A DNA stretch of 64,000 bases from Planctomyces sp. (GTDB taxonomy: Bacteria > Planctomycetota > Planctomycetia > Planctomycetales > Planctomycetaceae): positions 1 through 64,000 of the forward strand of contig SXPC01000280.1 in NCBI GenBank assembly GCA_005778225.1. Reading direction: 5' to 3'. The notes beneath the pieces are model-generated. The model did not search any database. It was not told the origin of the DNA and worked only from the letters and a program-made list of their open reading frames with translations. Every line of letters begins with the position of its first letter. Within the stretch, counting starts at the first letter, position 1. Both the position numbers and the translations under genes were made by a program. Shown here one piece after another: positions 44,896 to 55,693 of this stretch.

Positions 44896-46275
44896 ATGTC
44901 GACAGAAATCGAAGCAACCATCCCTCGCGAACAAACCCTCACCACGATCACGCGCGATGAACTCGTCGCCCGGTACGCTGCGGGTGAGCGTAAGTTTCCT
45001 CACGTCGATCTCAGCAGCGTTGATCTGCATAACCTCGACCTCAACGGGATCGACCTGAGCGGGTCCTGCCTGCGCAAAGCCAAGCTGTTCAATACGAACC
45101 TTGAAAAAGCGATCCTCAACGACTGCGATCTGTCGAATGTGTTTCTCTCAGCGACAAAGCTGAGCGGGGTGATGGCGCGTCGCGCGAACTTTCAGAGCTG
45201 CAGAGCTGATAAGGTGGTCTGGAAAGACATCGAGTTCGATAAGTGTCGCTTCGACCACGCCGTCTTTACGTCGAGCCAGTTGACCGGGATCAGCTTTCGG
45301 ACAGCAGGGATGCTGAACGTCGATTTCTCGAACGCGAAGCTGGAAGACATTCGCTTCTTCGGGGCTTTCCTCAATGGATCGACCTGGAACAAGGCAGAGC
45401 TGTCTCACTGCCGCTTCAACAATGCCCGACTGGAGTCAGCGGACTTCGGATCCGCAGTCATCAACAATGGGAAGTTCGAAGCGGCTTTGGCGAAGGCTTC
45501 CAACTGGACCGGCGCCAAGCTGACGCTGTGTGACTTCCCGGACACGCAGCTGCAAAGCGCTAACTTCACACAGATGACCTTCGATCGCGGGTCTTTCAAC
45601 GGAGCCGACTTGACGGCCGCCCGGTTTGAAGAAGCGGTCTTCACGAAAGGTCGGTTCCAACGGGCCAACCTGACGCAGGCGAGCTTCGTCAAGGCTCAAT
45701 TGAACGGAACGCTACTGCAACAGGCGAACCTGAACCGGGTCAACCTGAGTGCAGCCGATTTGAAGGGTGTCAACTTCGATGGGGCCGACCTATCGATGGC
45801 GGACGTCATCGATACTCATGTGGATGATGCCACGACATTCGTGACGACGAAGACCATTGGCGTCGACTTCGGCACGAACTGGGCCCTGCGTCAACGAGTC
45901 ACCGATGCGGCTCACCAGCTGACGATCCGGCAGTTCTGCAAGCGTCATCCGATGTTGGGAAATCTGTGGTGGATGTTCCTGGGATGTGGCAAGCGGAATT
46001 ACCTGCTGGTCTTCTGGGGAATCGCGTTCGTCCTGCTGTTTGCGGGGCTGATGGCAGTCAGTCCGGAATCGTTCAGCTTTGCGAATAAGAACCCGACGTT
46101 CCTGGATCACTGCATGAACAGCCTGGCGCTGTTCGTCACGCTGGACTTCGGAGTCGATCGTGGAGTTGACACGTACGGACGATGTGTCATGCTCACGCAG
46201 ATGCTGCTGAGTTATCTCATGCTGGGCTTCATGGCCAGCTTGTTCTCGAGCATCTTCCCAAAATCGCCTGAGTAG
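44896..46275 (+). CDS. Pentapeptide-repeat protein with a two-helix channel-like C-terminus
   Basis: A 459-residue protein. Residues 35-310 form a right-handed beta-helix of pentapeptide repeats A(D/N)LXX (for example LDLNGIDLSGSCLRKAKLFN and ANLNRVNLSAADLKGVNFDG). Residues 330-360 are a soluble linker. The C-terminus has a helix (LLVFWGIAFVLLFAGLMAV, about 370-388), a stretch with FVTLDFGVDRGVD (about 412-424) and a second helix (MLLSYLMLGFMASLFSSIF). The helix-loop-helix spacing matches ion-channel modules fused to pentapeptide repeats in other bacteria. The selectivity-filter position is not canonical. No signal peptide, so the beta-helix is expected in the cytoplasm. The gene is 62 bp upstream of a nuclease-like gene. 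Confidence 0.82.
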   Translation: MSTEIEATIPREQTLTTITRDELVARYAAGERKFPHVDLSSVDLHNLDLNGIDLSGSCLRKAKLFNTNLEKAILNDCDLSNVFLSATKLSGVMARRANFQSCRADKVVWKDIEFDKCRFDHAVFTSSQLTGISFRTAGMLNVDFSNAKLEDIRFFGAFLNGSTWNKAELSHCRFNNARLESADFGSAVINNGKFEAALAKASNWTGAKLTLCDFPDTQLQSANFTQMTFDRGSFNGADLTAARFEEAVFTKGRFQRANLTQASFVKAQLNGTLLQQANLNRVNLSAADLKGVNFDGADLSMADVIDTHVDDATTFVTTKTIGVDFGTNWALRQRVTDAAHQLTIRQFCKRHPMLGNLWWMFLGCGKRNYLLVFWGIAFVLLFAGLMAVSPESFSFANKNPTFLDHCMNSLALFVTLDFGVDRGVDTYGRCVMLTQMLLSYLMLGFMASLFSSIFPKSPE

Positions 46276-46337
46276 TGACGCCACAGCCGTGGCAGCAGGG
46301 TGATCATTGACCTGATTCGACTCCGAGACCACCTTCC

Positions 46338-47534
46338 ATGCCGCCACTGTCTTCGTCGCAACTGGAAGAATACCTGGAGAAGAATCAGGTTGATCTCGCG
46401 ACGATGACGCTGGAAGAATTTCGTGTCTGGTTGTCGTATCGTATCGAAGACGCCTCTCGTCAAGAAATGTTTCGACAGCGATTAGTCATCCGCGACCTGC
46501 TTCACCGCAACCGTCGCGCGATGACTTATCGTATGAATCGGCTCCGCGCCGCGGAGGAAGCCTATCACGCTGCGCCGGAATCGGCCGAGATTGATGCCCT
46601 CAAGGCTCAACTCGAAAACCTCGACAAAGCCGTGACCGGTTTAGCGGCTGCGGTCGCAAGAAACGATGCGTCCGCAGAGAAACTCGCCGAGTTTCAACAG
46701 CGACAGCAGGATGCCACCTCTCGCTATGAAACGCTGATGAAGGCCAGCGTAGCTGCGAAGAAACTCGCGGCTGCGAGATCGTCCTACGAGAAATTCCGGC
46801 ATGACATCGGCCTTGAAGATGCAGAAGCCGCTTTGGAACGCTTTGGGAAAGAACGGGGCTTGCAGTCGAGCAGTTCCGGCGACCGTTACGAAGAAGTCTC
46901 GCGACGGGAGACCATCGAGTTCATTGCCCCCGCGGTTTCGAAGACGCCGACCTCCTGCGAAGTACTCAACGGCGCGACCCTCGGCTGTGCCCGTGGCGAA
47001 CTCGATCAGATTGTCGTGACACGCCGCTCAGACGACGATTTCTATGATGTGCTCGCGATCGTCGAAGCCAAACGTAACATCAACGATATCGCGCATGGCT
47101 TTCGCATGCGTCAGGAGAATCTTGCTTGGTTCTGTGGCGTGGAAGGGGGATATGACCCGCAACTCTACCGCACTGACCAATTCCCGGACGGCCACTTTAA
47201 AGGGGTCGTCACTCACCAACAGGCCGGGCAAACTTACCGATTCAACCAACGTTCATTTGACTTGTTCGCACGGACGGACGCCTCACAACCACATCTCGAA
47301 CGCCTCTTCTTCGTCACCGAACCCCGGCGCCTCATTGGCTGCACGGCTGATGAACTCGGGCGAATTCTTTATGTCGCGTCGACCGATGTATCGTTCGACA
47401 TCACCAAAGAGAAGTCGGTCAAAGCGTTTTGGAAGCGGGTCAAAGATATTGTCGAACCGATGCAAAGCCTGGACGTGCTGAAGCTGTATCTGGCATCGGG
47501 GCAGGCGGGAAATATTTTGTTCGCCAAGAATTGA
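46338..47534 (+). CDS. Coiled-coil protein with a PD-(D/E)XK nuclease-like core
   Basis: A 398-residue protein not in a family I can name. Residues 1-160 are a charged, Ala/Glu/Gln/Arg-rich coiled coil. The C-terminal domain starts near residue 190. It has GELDQIVV (Asp223) followed 20 residues later by AIVEAKRNIND (Glu243-Ala-Lys245), and an upstream Glu (RETIEF) fits the first helix. This D...(E/Q)xK spacing is the catalytic signature of the PD-(D/E)XK nuclease fold. It could be a DNA or RNA endonuclease or an inactive relative. It is likely cotranscribed with the pentapeptide-channel gene just upstream. A role in phage defence would fit but has no direct support here. Confidence 0.65.
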   Translation: MPPLSSSQLEEYLEKNQVDLATMTLEEFRVWLSYRIEDASRQEMFRQRLVIRDLLHRNRRAMTYRMNRLRAAEEAYHAAPESAEIDALKAQLENLDKAVTGLAAAVARNDASAEKLAEFQQRQQDATSRYETLMKASVAAKKLAAARSSYEKFRHDIGLEDAEAALERFGKERGLQSSSSGDRYEEVSRRETIEFIAPAVSKTPTSCEVLNGATLGCARGELDQIVVTRRSDDDFYDVLAIVEAKRNINDIAHGFRMRQENLAWFCGVEGGYDPQLYRTDQFPDGHFKGVVTHQQAGQTYRFNQRSFDLFARTDASQPHLERLFFVTEPRRLIGCTADELGRILYVASTDVSFDITKEKSVKAFWKRVKDIVEPMQSLDVLKLYLASGQAGNILFAKN

Positions 47535-47540
47535 GCTGGA

Positions 47541-47580
47541 GAAACAAAAAACCGCAGCTCGAATTGCTTCGAGCTGCGGT
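47541..47580 (-). terminator. Rho-independent terminator of the PDZ gene
   Basis: ACCGCAGCTCGAA and TTCGAGCTGCGGT pair perfectly (13 bp, 4-nt loop). On the minus strand TTTTTTG follows. It lies between convergent stops and may act on both transcripts. Confidence 0.92.
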
Positions 47581-47609
47581 GTCCTGAATTCGGATTCAGG
47601 CTATCGGGA

Positions 47610-48380
47610 TCAGCGGCGTCCGAAGAGATCGGAGGGGCTGGTAAGGCGTGGAACGGCGGGACGAGGAGCAGATGGGTGAGGAGTCGTGAAACGAGGATCG
47701 TACTTGTTGTTGTCCCAGTTGCGATCGTTCCAGTGGTTGTTGTTGTCTGGTCGGCGATCAGGAAAGTGGTCGCCGGGTTTGTTGGTTTGAATCGGGTAAG
47801 GGTAAGGCTGGATACGAATCGGCCCTGAGGGGTGAGAAATGTGTCCAGGTTTATTGGGAACCGTCCATGAACCTGGCAGGGCTTGTTTGCGTGGGATGCG
47901 GTCAAACATCGCACGGCAGCCAGGTTTTTCCGATTCAAGTCGGAACTGGGCGGAGAATTGTCTTGTCGCTGTTGGGGCAAAAGCTGGTCCTGCGATCGGA
48001 GTGAATGTGACCCAGGCGTAAGTCAGACCGACACCCGGACGGTAAAACTCGACGGCAGCATCGCGATTCGGGCCAACAGCGGCTTTGGCTTGTTCCATGA
48101 CAGCCATCGACGTCAGGTTGAAGACGCGAAAGCCATCATCGCTCATCCGAAGAAGAACATCTCCCGGTTGAAGACGACCCACTGCCGAGTAACCGGGGAT
48201 CAAACCCGTCACTTCCAGTCCGTAGCCGTCGGCCTGAGCATAAACGCCCAGCAGCATCCCGGAAGTGACATTGGAGTAGGGATCGTTGTGATAGTGATTT
48301 TGGCCATAGCCAGCTGCCTGAGCGCGACCGACACCCAAGGCCATCACGACAACAAGAAAAGGGATTATGGAAGGTTTCAT
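47610..48380 (-). CDS. Secreted PDZ-domain protein
   Basis: 256 residues with a signal peptide (about 1-22, GVGRAQA). A PDZ-like domain at residues 40-115 is recognised by GLEVTGLIPGYSAVGRLQPG followed by DVLLRM, the carboxylate-binding and exposed-dimer region. The C-terminus is a Pro/Asn/Arg-rich low-complexity tail (for example HFPDRRPDNNNHWNDRNWDN). No protease domain is attached, so it is not an HtrA-type enzyme. It may anchor or sense envelope proteins. Confidence 0.8.
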   Translation of the reverse strand: MKPSIIPFLVVVMALGVGRAQAAGYGQNHYHNDPYSNVTSGMLLGVYAQADGYGLEVTGLIPGYSAVGRLQPGDVLLRMSDDGFRVFNLTSMAVMEQAKAAVGPNRDAAVEFYRPGVGLTYAWVTFTPIAGPAFAPTATRQFSAQFRLESEKPGCRAMFDRIPRKQALPGSWTVPNKPGHISHPSGPIRIQPYPYPIQTNKPGDHFPDRRPDNNNHWNDRNWDNNKYDPRFTTPHPSAPRPAVPRLTSPSDLFGRR

Positions 48381-48619
48381 GGCAGCAACTCGATCTGAGG
48401 GAATGTTTTATGAAGAACCAGTTGAATGAATTCATTCAACTGTTGATGACATTCCCTAATCGCAGTTGCAGTGCCGGTCACAGCGTTACGAATACGATTC
48501 GTTCGTAAAGAATTACCAGACAAACGTTTATCGCAAAATACTATTAAAAGACGACCGCAAGCAGCGCCGTCACAATGAACAAATCGAGTGTCGCGATGAC
48601 ACCAGTTCGACAACAGTTT

Positions 48620-49570
48620 TTAACTTTCGTCGAAGTGCCCCGTCTTCAGAAACCGGGCCGTTGCTTCGAGCGGAGTGGAATCATAGATCAGAAACGCGTG
48701 CATCATGCGAATGACCATGACATCCTTTGCACCGTCCAGCAGAGCGCTTTTTAGACTGACAGTGCCATCGTCGTCACCGGGAACGCGACTGGAGATGCCG
48801 AACGGTGTTCCCATCGCGCCTGCGATAATGCCAAATTCGATCTTCGGGACCCCTAGCTTCGTTACATACGAATCGGGCCCCGTCAGGAGTTGTGGTCCGA
48901 CTGGTCCGACCATTTCCGGGATGAGGGGTGCGTTTTGTAACTGATCCGCGAGCTCGGCGCCATGGTTGGGAGTTCCGAGCATGACGAGGCGTTTGACGCG
49001 AGGATCAAGCGGCTCGTCCGTCAGGGCTGCCCGGCTGACGAGTCCTCCCAGGCTATGGGCCACGACATGAATCGGGTTGTCGCTGACCTGTGTTGCGATG
49101 ACCTCACGTAATCCCTGGGCAGCGGTATCGATATCGACCAGGGTACTGGGGTAGTTAAAGCAGACGACTCGGTAGCCGTTCTTCTCTAAGGAGTTCGCGA
49201 AGTGCTCCATGCCGAGGCTGCTTCGGCCGAGTCCGTGCAGCAGGATGACGGTTTCGCGATCGGCATCGCTTGTGGGAAGCTGAGGATTGATGGCTGCAAG
49301 TCTGGCAAGGCAGTCTTCTCGCGTGCCGGTGGTTTCGACGCGATAGAACTCGTCGATCAGGCGAAACTGGTCGTTGCGAACGTCTTTCTGGATACGCCAG
49401 CCGGCCTGTTCGCGGAGGTCAAGCCAATGCTGAAGAACTCCAATCGTCTTGGTACGCGCCAGGACTCGGGATTGCCGGTAACGCTCTGCAGTCAGAGTCT
49501 CACCTTCATCGGCCTGCGAAATACGACAGAAACAGGCCAGGGCAAACAGAAACCATACAATTCGCATCAA
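48620..49570 (-). CDS. Secreted alpha/beta hydrolase (lipase/esterase-like)
   Basis: 316 residues with a signal peptide (about 1-20, RISQA). Conserved elements: VILLHGLGRSSLGMEHF (oxyanion hole), VVAHSLGGLVSRAAL (nucleophile Ser), a DDDGTVSL acid residue and a late His in MMHAFLIYD. These are the catalytic triad of lipase/esterase-type hydrolases. The start may be at the first or second of two adjacent Met codons. Substrate unknown. Confidence 0.88.
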   Translation of the reverse strand: MMRIVWFLFALACFCRISQADEGETLTAERYRQSRVLARTKTIGVLQHWLDLREQAGWRIQKDVRNDQFRLIDEFYRVETTGTREDCLARLAAINPQLPTSDADRETVILLHGLGRSSLGMEHFANSLEKNGYRVVCFNYPSTLVDIDTAAQGLREVIATQVSDNPIHVVAHSLGGLVSRAALTDEPLDPRVKRLVMLGTPNHGAELADQLQNAPLIPEMVGPVGPQLLTGPDSYVTKLGVPKIEFGIIAGAMGTPFGISSRVPGDDDGTVSLKSALLDGAKDVMVIRMMHAFLIYDSTPLEATARFLKTGHFDES

Positions 49571-49794
49571 GTCATTTCCTGCTGGGATTCGTTGCAGGGA
49601 TTATAGGCATTACGACGCCAGATCCAACGTCAATCTTCAGAACAGGACGGTTCGGTACGCGAGGTGCGTCTGAGTGTTTTGTGGTCTGAAAAACAGGCGA
49701 AAACCGGGCGTTTTGTTGAGTTTTCACCTCATTGAGGTCCACATCGACGCGGGAAAGCATCATCACTGGTCGCCCACTGCCCCGGGAGAATCCC

Positions 49795-50091
49795 ATGAGA
49801 ACGAACATCATCGCAACCTGTCTGTTTGTGTTGGCTGTCAGTCAGACAACCTCAGTCTTCGCTGAGACGTGGGCATTTCGCCGTAGCTATTTCAGCCACA
49901 TTGCTTCGGCCGCCGACTACGACAATCCAGACTTGCCTCAATCACGCACCCCGTATCGGGCGCCTTACATTCCTGAGACACCGGGCTTTTATGTTCGTGG
50001 CGGTTTCCGATTCAATTCGACGATCCTGCGCAATGGAAACAGTACGGACCGAACATTTCGTAACGAAGGTTTTGTAGAGTTCATTCGCTGA
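49795..50091 (+). CDS. Small secreted protein
   Basis: 98 residues from ATG 49795, which has GGGAGAA about 6 nt upstream; the frame extends 63 bp upstream without a signal-like sequence. A signal peptide ends at SVFAE. The mature part is rich in Tyr, Arg, Asn and Phe (ETWAFRRSYFSH, YRAPYIPETPGFYVRGGFRF). It probably belongs to a planctomycete-specific group of small exported proteins, but I cannot name a family. Confidence 0.7.
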   Translation: MRTNIIATCLFVLAVSQTTSVFAETWAFRRSYFSHIASAADYDNPDLPQSRTPYRAPYIPETPGFYVRGGFRFNSTILRNGNSTDRTFRNEGFVEFIR

Positions 50092-50499
50092 TCAGAGATC
50101 TATCTGAAACGGCAAGTACCTATGGGGTAGAATCCAGAATATTGGAAAAAGAGTAGTTTCACTGTACACCCCGTTTCGGGGCTGTGCGAATTAGCACTTT
50201 GGCTTGCACACAAAACAATTTGCGCCGTTAATGTTTTATGCAACATATTTAAAACAAACGCCTTACGAAGACAGCAATTTGCACATGTGCGCGTAAAAAA
50301 TCAAAGTAACAACTAGTAGTACGCACACTATTGGACAAGCATCTCATGCTCACTGAGAGAGCAACACTCTCCTGTCAATGCAACGGCACGTGTACCGATG
50401 TGTGCGAATAATTCTAGCAAGTCTGATATGTTCGTCCGCCGATAGCCAACATGTCGAGATACGCCGATCTTCACATCGCTTCTTGTTAGGGCCGCTTCC
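50092..50499. other. AT-rich intergenic region upstream of the response-regulator gene
   Basis: The segment around 50140-50350 is the most AT-rich in this part of the window (for example GTTTTATGCAACATATTTAA). It is the likely promoter region of the next gene, with scattered repeats of TGTGC-type sequence but no clear operator. Confidence 0.45.
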
Positions 50500-51159
50500 A
50501 TGTCAACTGATTTCCGACTCTACGTTTGCGACCGAAATCTTTCAGTCGCCCAGTCCTTCGCTTACGCGATTCAAGCCAACACGTCGTTCCGTGTCGCCGG
50601 GACAGAAAGCGATGGGCAACACCTCGTCGACCAGTTGAAGACACAACCTTGCGACCTCCTGATCTCTGATATCAATCTCGGTTCGATCGATCTCTTTGCT
50701 GCCACCGAGAAGCTGCGAGCTCAAGGGATTCAGCCGAAGATCGTTGTCTTGACGGACACCCATGCCGACCACCATCTGGCCCAATCGGTCCGGATGGGAT
50801 ACGACGGGTATCTGCTCAAAACCGATCCACTCGCGACGATCCTAGACAACCTGCGCCGGATTGCCCGAAATCGATCTGTCTATCCACACGAAGGGGAAAA
50901 CAAGGTCTACTTTTTCGATGCCAAGCATGACCGCTATAAGCTTCGCCCGAGCCGACGCTGGATGGATCTTTCCATGCGTCAGGTGGAAGTTCTGAAGCAA
51001 CTAGCGATCGGACACAGCGTCAAGGAAATTGCCAAGACCATGCATCTGTCGCCAAAGTCAGTCGACAGCCACAAGTATCGAATCATGCACAAACTGAATA
51101 TCCATGACCGCGTTGAGCTGGCGAGATTCGCAATCCGTCACCAGCTCATCGAGCCTTAA
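50500..51159 (+). CDS. NarL/LuxR-family response regulator
   Basis: 219 residues. A receiver domain (about 5-125) has the phospho-acceptor Asp in [13 protein letters not shown] and the conserved Lys in GYLLKTDP. Only one acidic residue is visible in the first acidic pocket (VCDRN, usually two), so magnesium binding may be weaker. The C-terminal HTH (about 155-219) is a LuxR-type DNA-binding domain ([20 protein letters not shown], then [19 protein letters not shown]-type recognition helix). No histidine kinase gene is nearby, so it is an orphan. It may control genes in the AT-rich region upstream or elsewhere. Confidence 0.92.
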   Translation: MSTDFRLYVCDRNLSVAQSFAYAIQANTSFRVAGTESDGQHLVDQLKTQPCDLLISDINLGSIDLFAATEKLRAQGIQPKIVVLTDTHADHHLAQSVRMGYDGYLLKTDPLATILDNLRRIARNRSVYPHEGENKVYFFDAKHDRYKLRPSRRWMDLSMRQVEVLKQLAIGHSVKEIAKTMHLSPKSVDSHKYRIMHKLNIHDRVELARFAIRHQLIEP

Positions 51160-51275
51160 GACTTTCGTGCATGTTGAAGTTTCTTCCTAGCATCGATACA
51201 AAAGCCAGCAAGACTCAACCTTCAGACAATTTGAATTCGGCCTGGTCTGTCCTCCATGACCACCTTGATGACTGC

Positions 51276-52493
51276 TTAAAAGATATGAGGACACCAGGGC
51301 TGCCGATGCCAACGGAACAGGCGATCGATTGCGATGACGGACTTTTCATCGCCGTGCAATAAACCGCTTCTCCAGAGTTCATAGGCGGAGACTCCGCCGA
51401 GGTAGAGCGCACCGATTTCTCGAGGCGTCATGTGAAGTTGTGCATCACGTGATGTTGGCTGGCAGGCTGCAACTCCCGATTCATCGACACTCAGGAGAAA
51501 ACGCCCGGTATTCCAGGGGCATTGATCATCCTGACATTCGATGACGAGTTGCCCGGATGAAGAGTAATGACGTGCTAAGAGGGCCGCAGGCAGGTCGACC
51601 GGACGTAGCCAGAGTGAATCCTGCTTCGAGAGTTCCCAGCGTCGGGATTCGATTGTGCGTGGCACAACGATCGAGTCGACTGGCTGATTCCAATACGAGA
51701 TAAGCACCGTCAGATCGATGTTCAACAGGTAGTCCCAGAGCGCGAGCTCTGCCTGGTCATTGACGGCGATGATCTCGACCAGATGCAGCTCGAGTGAACC
51801 GTAACCATTGGGCAGGCGGTGATAGTAGATGGCATAGGCTTCAGGCTGGCCGGCGCGGCTCAAGACGGCATGACGAAACGGCGTGGCGCCTTGCCTGCCC
51901 TGTGGCGGGTCAGCGAGGATGCGGAACTCCCACCAGTTGGCAGTCCTGGAAAGCATGCCGGGGATGCGAGGGCGTGCGCGATCATAGATCCCCGGCAGAA
52001 CGTCCCGGGCTTGTGCGGTGTTGACCATCTCGATCGAAACGTCGGGGCTCGATTGAAGATTCATCTTGGCGAACGGCTTGAGGATCCTGGCTGCCTGATG
52101 GTAGGACGCGACACCATAACCATAGCGCGGATAAATATGCCCCTCCGAAGCCCACAGCCCCGCCATCAGATCCCCACGCTCGCGGGCTTCTTCGAAGTGA
52201 GAGGTCATGAGCTTCGTGAGGATGCCGCGGCGCCTGTGTGTCGGCGCGACGGTGACCTGCGAAACCCCTGAGAGAGGGATGACGTTTCCGGGGACGGTCA
52301 GCTCGATCGGATAGGCATTGAATGTCGCGACGACTTTGCCGTTATCGATCGCCCCCCGCATCCGAGAGACTTCCATGTTCTTTCGGGATCGAGGTCGCTG
52401 AACGTCACTGATCTCAATTCCGCAGGCGAGCTCCATGACATCCAGATAGGCATCGACTTCATCATCTCGGATCGGGCGAAATTCTAAGCTCAT
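51276..52493 (-). CDS. Eis-like GNAT acetyltransferase
   Basis: 405 residues from ATG 52493 (MSLEFRPIRDDEVD), with GGAGA about 7 nt upstream. It contains two GNAT folds and a C-terminal sterol-carrier-like region: RMRGAIDNGKVVATF, SGVSQVTVAPTHRRRGILTK (acetyl-CoA loop), ASEGHIYPRYGYGVAS, and the chain ends in PWCPHIF. Eis proteins end in a Phe whose carboxylate takes part in catalysis, and this is conserved. Mycobacterial Eis acetylates aminoglycosides at several positions. Family members in other bacteria may have other amine substrates. Confidence 0.85.
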   Translation of the reverse strand: MSLEFRPIRDDEVDAYLDVMELACGIEISDVQRPRSRKNMEVSRMRGAIDNGKVVATFNAYPIELTVPGNVIPLSGVSQVTVAPTHRRRGILTKLMTSHFEEARERGDLMAGLWASEGHIYPRYGYGVASYHQAARILKPFAKMNLQSSPDVSIEMVNTAQARDVLPGIYDRARPRIPGMLSRTANWWEFRILADPPQGRQGATPFRHAVLSRAGQPEAYAIYYHRLPNGYGSLELHLVEIIAVNDQAELALWDYLLNIDLTVLISYWNQPVDSIVVPRTIESRRWELSKQDSLWLRPVDLPAALLARHYSSSGQLVIECQDDQCPWNTGRFLLSVDESGVAACQPTSRDAQLHMTPREIGALYLGGVSAYELWRSGLLHGDEKSVIAIDRLFRWHRQPWCPHIF

Positions 52494-52724
52494 GGGGTGG
52501 TCTCCTGAACGCATGGAAGACTTAGCCGACACGAACATCGGCTGAAGGTTCGTCAGGTAGTGTGATCATGATTCGGTATTCGGGCAAGTTTCGCTCGCGG
52601 GAGAAGCGGACTGTTGTCTCAGCGGGCAGATTTGACTGGAGTTTCTGCAGATTCCAACGCTTGGCATAGCGTTCGCAATCAGGTCCTTCCTCCGAGCTTT
52701 ACTCCTGCGAGAAAGGAATGCGCT

Positions 52725-53237
52725 ATGTCGACTCAAACGATCAAAGAATTTCAGAAGTTCCATGACGTCATGGAAAAGTTCGATTCCGCAATGCTGGTCA
52801 GCCGGACGCTTGATGGTGAGCTGAGATCACGTCCGATGGTCATTGCGAAAGTAGAAAACGATTGCCGCCTGTGGTTCATCACCAACCTATATTCGGGGAA
52901 GGTGGAAGAATTCCTGGAAGATCCACATGTGAATGTCGCCCTGCAGAATGGGAGCCAGTATGTATCACTGAGTGGTGAAGCGACGATTGACCGTAATCGC
53001 GCCAAGGTGGAAGAGTTCTGGAATGAATCGTGGAAGACCTGGTTCCCGGGTGGTAAGGAAGATCCTGAACTGGCCCTCATCTGCGTCGAGCCGGACCAGG
53101 GGCAGTATTGGGACAACAGTGGGACGAGCGGAATGAAGTATCTTTATGAAGCCAGCAAGGCCTATTTCAGTGGCACGAAGCCGGAAATTGACGAAGATAT
53201 TCATGGCAGCGTCGACTTTCGCGAACCTCTGACGTAA
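52725..53237 (+). CDS. Pyridoxamine 5'-phosphate oxidase-family protein (general stress FMN-binding split barrel)
   Basis: 170 residues from ATG 52725, which has GAGAAAGGA at a good distance. The split-barrel fold is suggested by AMLVSRTLDGELRSRPM, LWFITNLYSGKVEEFLEDPH and VALQNGSQYVSLSGEATID. It resembles the general stress protein 26 group, which binds FMN or related cofactors. It may protect against oxidative or other stress. No partner gene adjacent. Confidence 0.88.
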   Translation: MSTQTIKEFQKFHDVMEKFDSAMLVSRTLDGELRSRPMVIAKVENDCRLWFITNLYSGKVEEFLEDPHVNVALQNGSQYVSLSGEATIDRNRAKVEEFWNESWKTWFPGGKEDPELALICVEPDQGQYWDNSGTSGMKYLYEASKAYFSGTKPEIDEDIHGSVDFREPLT

Positions 53238-53273
53238 ACAGATTCAGGACGCTGCCTGCGAGGATGCGTCTTC

Positions 53274-53780
53274 ATGTTACGCTGGTGTGTTAATAACCCC
53301 ATCCAGACGGTCTTGATCGTCTGGATGTTTTTTTATGCCATGATGGGCGTGCACGAATTGGGGCATGTCCTGGCGGCGTGGGCGACGGGCGGGACAGTCC
53401 AAACCGTTATTTGGACTCCATGGTCGATTTCACGGACTGATGTGGATCCGAACCCTTCTCCGCTGGTTGTGGCCGCTGCGGGGCCATTTGTTGGGGCAAT
53501 ATTGCCGTTGCTTTTCGATGCGGCATGTTGGTCCTGGAACGTAAGCTTACGCCTTTTTCTGGGGAGTTTTGCAGCGTTCTGCCTGCTTGCTAATGGGCTT
53601 TATATCGGGATTGGATCGTTTGATGGCGTTGGGGACTGCCGAGATCTACTAGCCAATGGGGCGGAGACTTGGCATTTGTGGTGTTTTGGCGGGGTTTGTA
53701 CGGCAGGCGGAATCTGGCGTTTGCATGGGGTCGATCTGGCCTGGCTGCAGCAGAGGCAGAACCGAACTGAGGACGCGTGA
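53274..53780 (+). CDS. Small HExxH membrane protein (M50-peptidase-like)
   Basis: 168 residues with four hydrophobic segments. The first contains FYAMMGVHELGHVLAAWATG, so a HELGH zinc motif lies in a membrane helix, as in site-2-type proteases. A later SFDGVGDCRDLLANG contains an acidic residue that could be the third zinc ligand. The protein is small for M50 and lacks the PDZ domain of the larger members. It starts 36 bp after the preceding stop and may be cotranscribed with it. Protease activity is probable from the motif but not certain. Confidence 0.7.
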   Translation: MLRWCVNNPIQTVLIVWMFFYAMMGVHELGHVLAAWATGGTVQTVIWTPWSISRTDVDPNPSPLVVAAAGPFVGAILPLLFDAACWSWNVSLRLFLGSFAAFCLLANGLYIGIGSFDGVGDCRDLLANGAETWHLWCFGGVCTAGGIWRLHGVDLAWLQQRQNRTEDA

Positions 53781-53995
53781 TTTCGGCGCTATAATCTGCG
53801 CGGGTTGTGTAAATACGGCGGGCGAATACAGGTCGACTCTTGTCATTCTTGGCTTCTCGGACGAAACTATCCGTATCACGTCACTACTGCGCGAATCGTG
53901 CGCCCGCGCTTCCGTATCGCGTTCTACGCCGGTTCGTTTGCGCCGATCCGAGACGATCAACGTCTTTGAGCAACGCCTTTCAAGATGGGAACAGC

Positions 53996-55693
<1,698 letters not shown>

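Noticed and set aside
51171-51362. 63-codon frame after the response-regulator gene
   Set aside because: Overlaps the 3' end of the Eis-like gene on the other strand and has no ribosome site at its ATG; a leftover of random sequence is more likely, though a small gene cannot be excluded.
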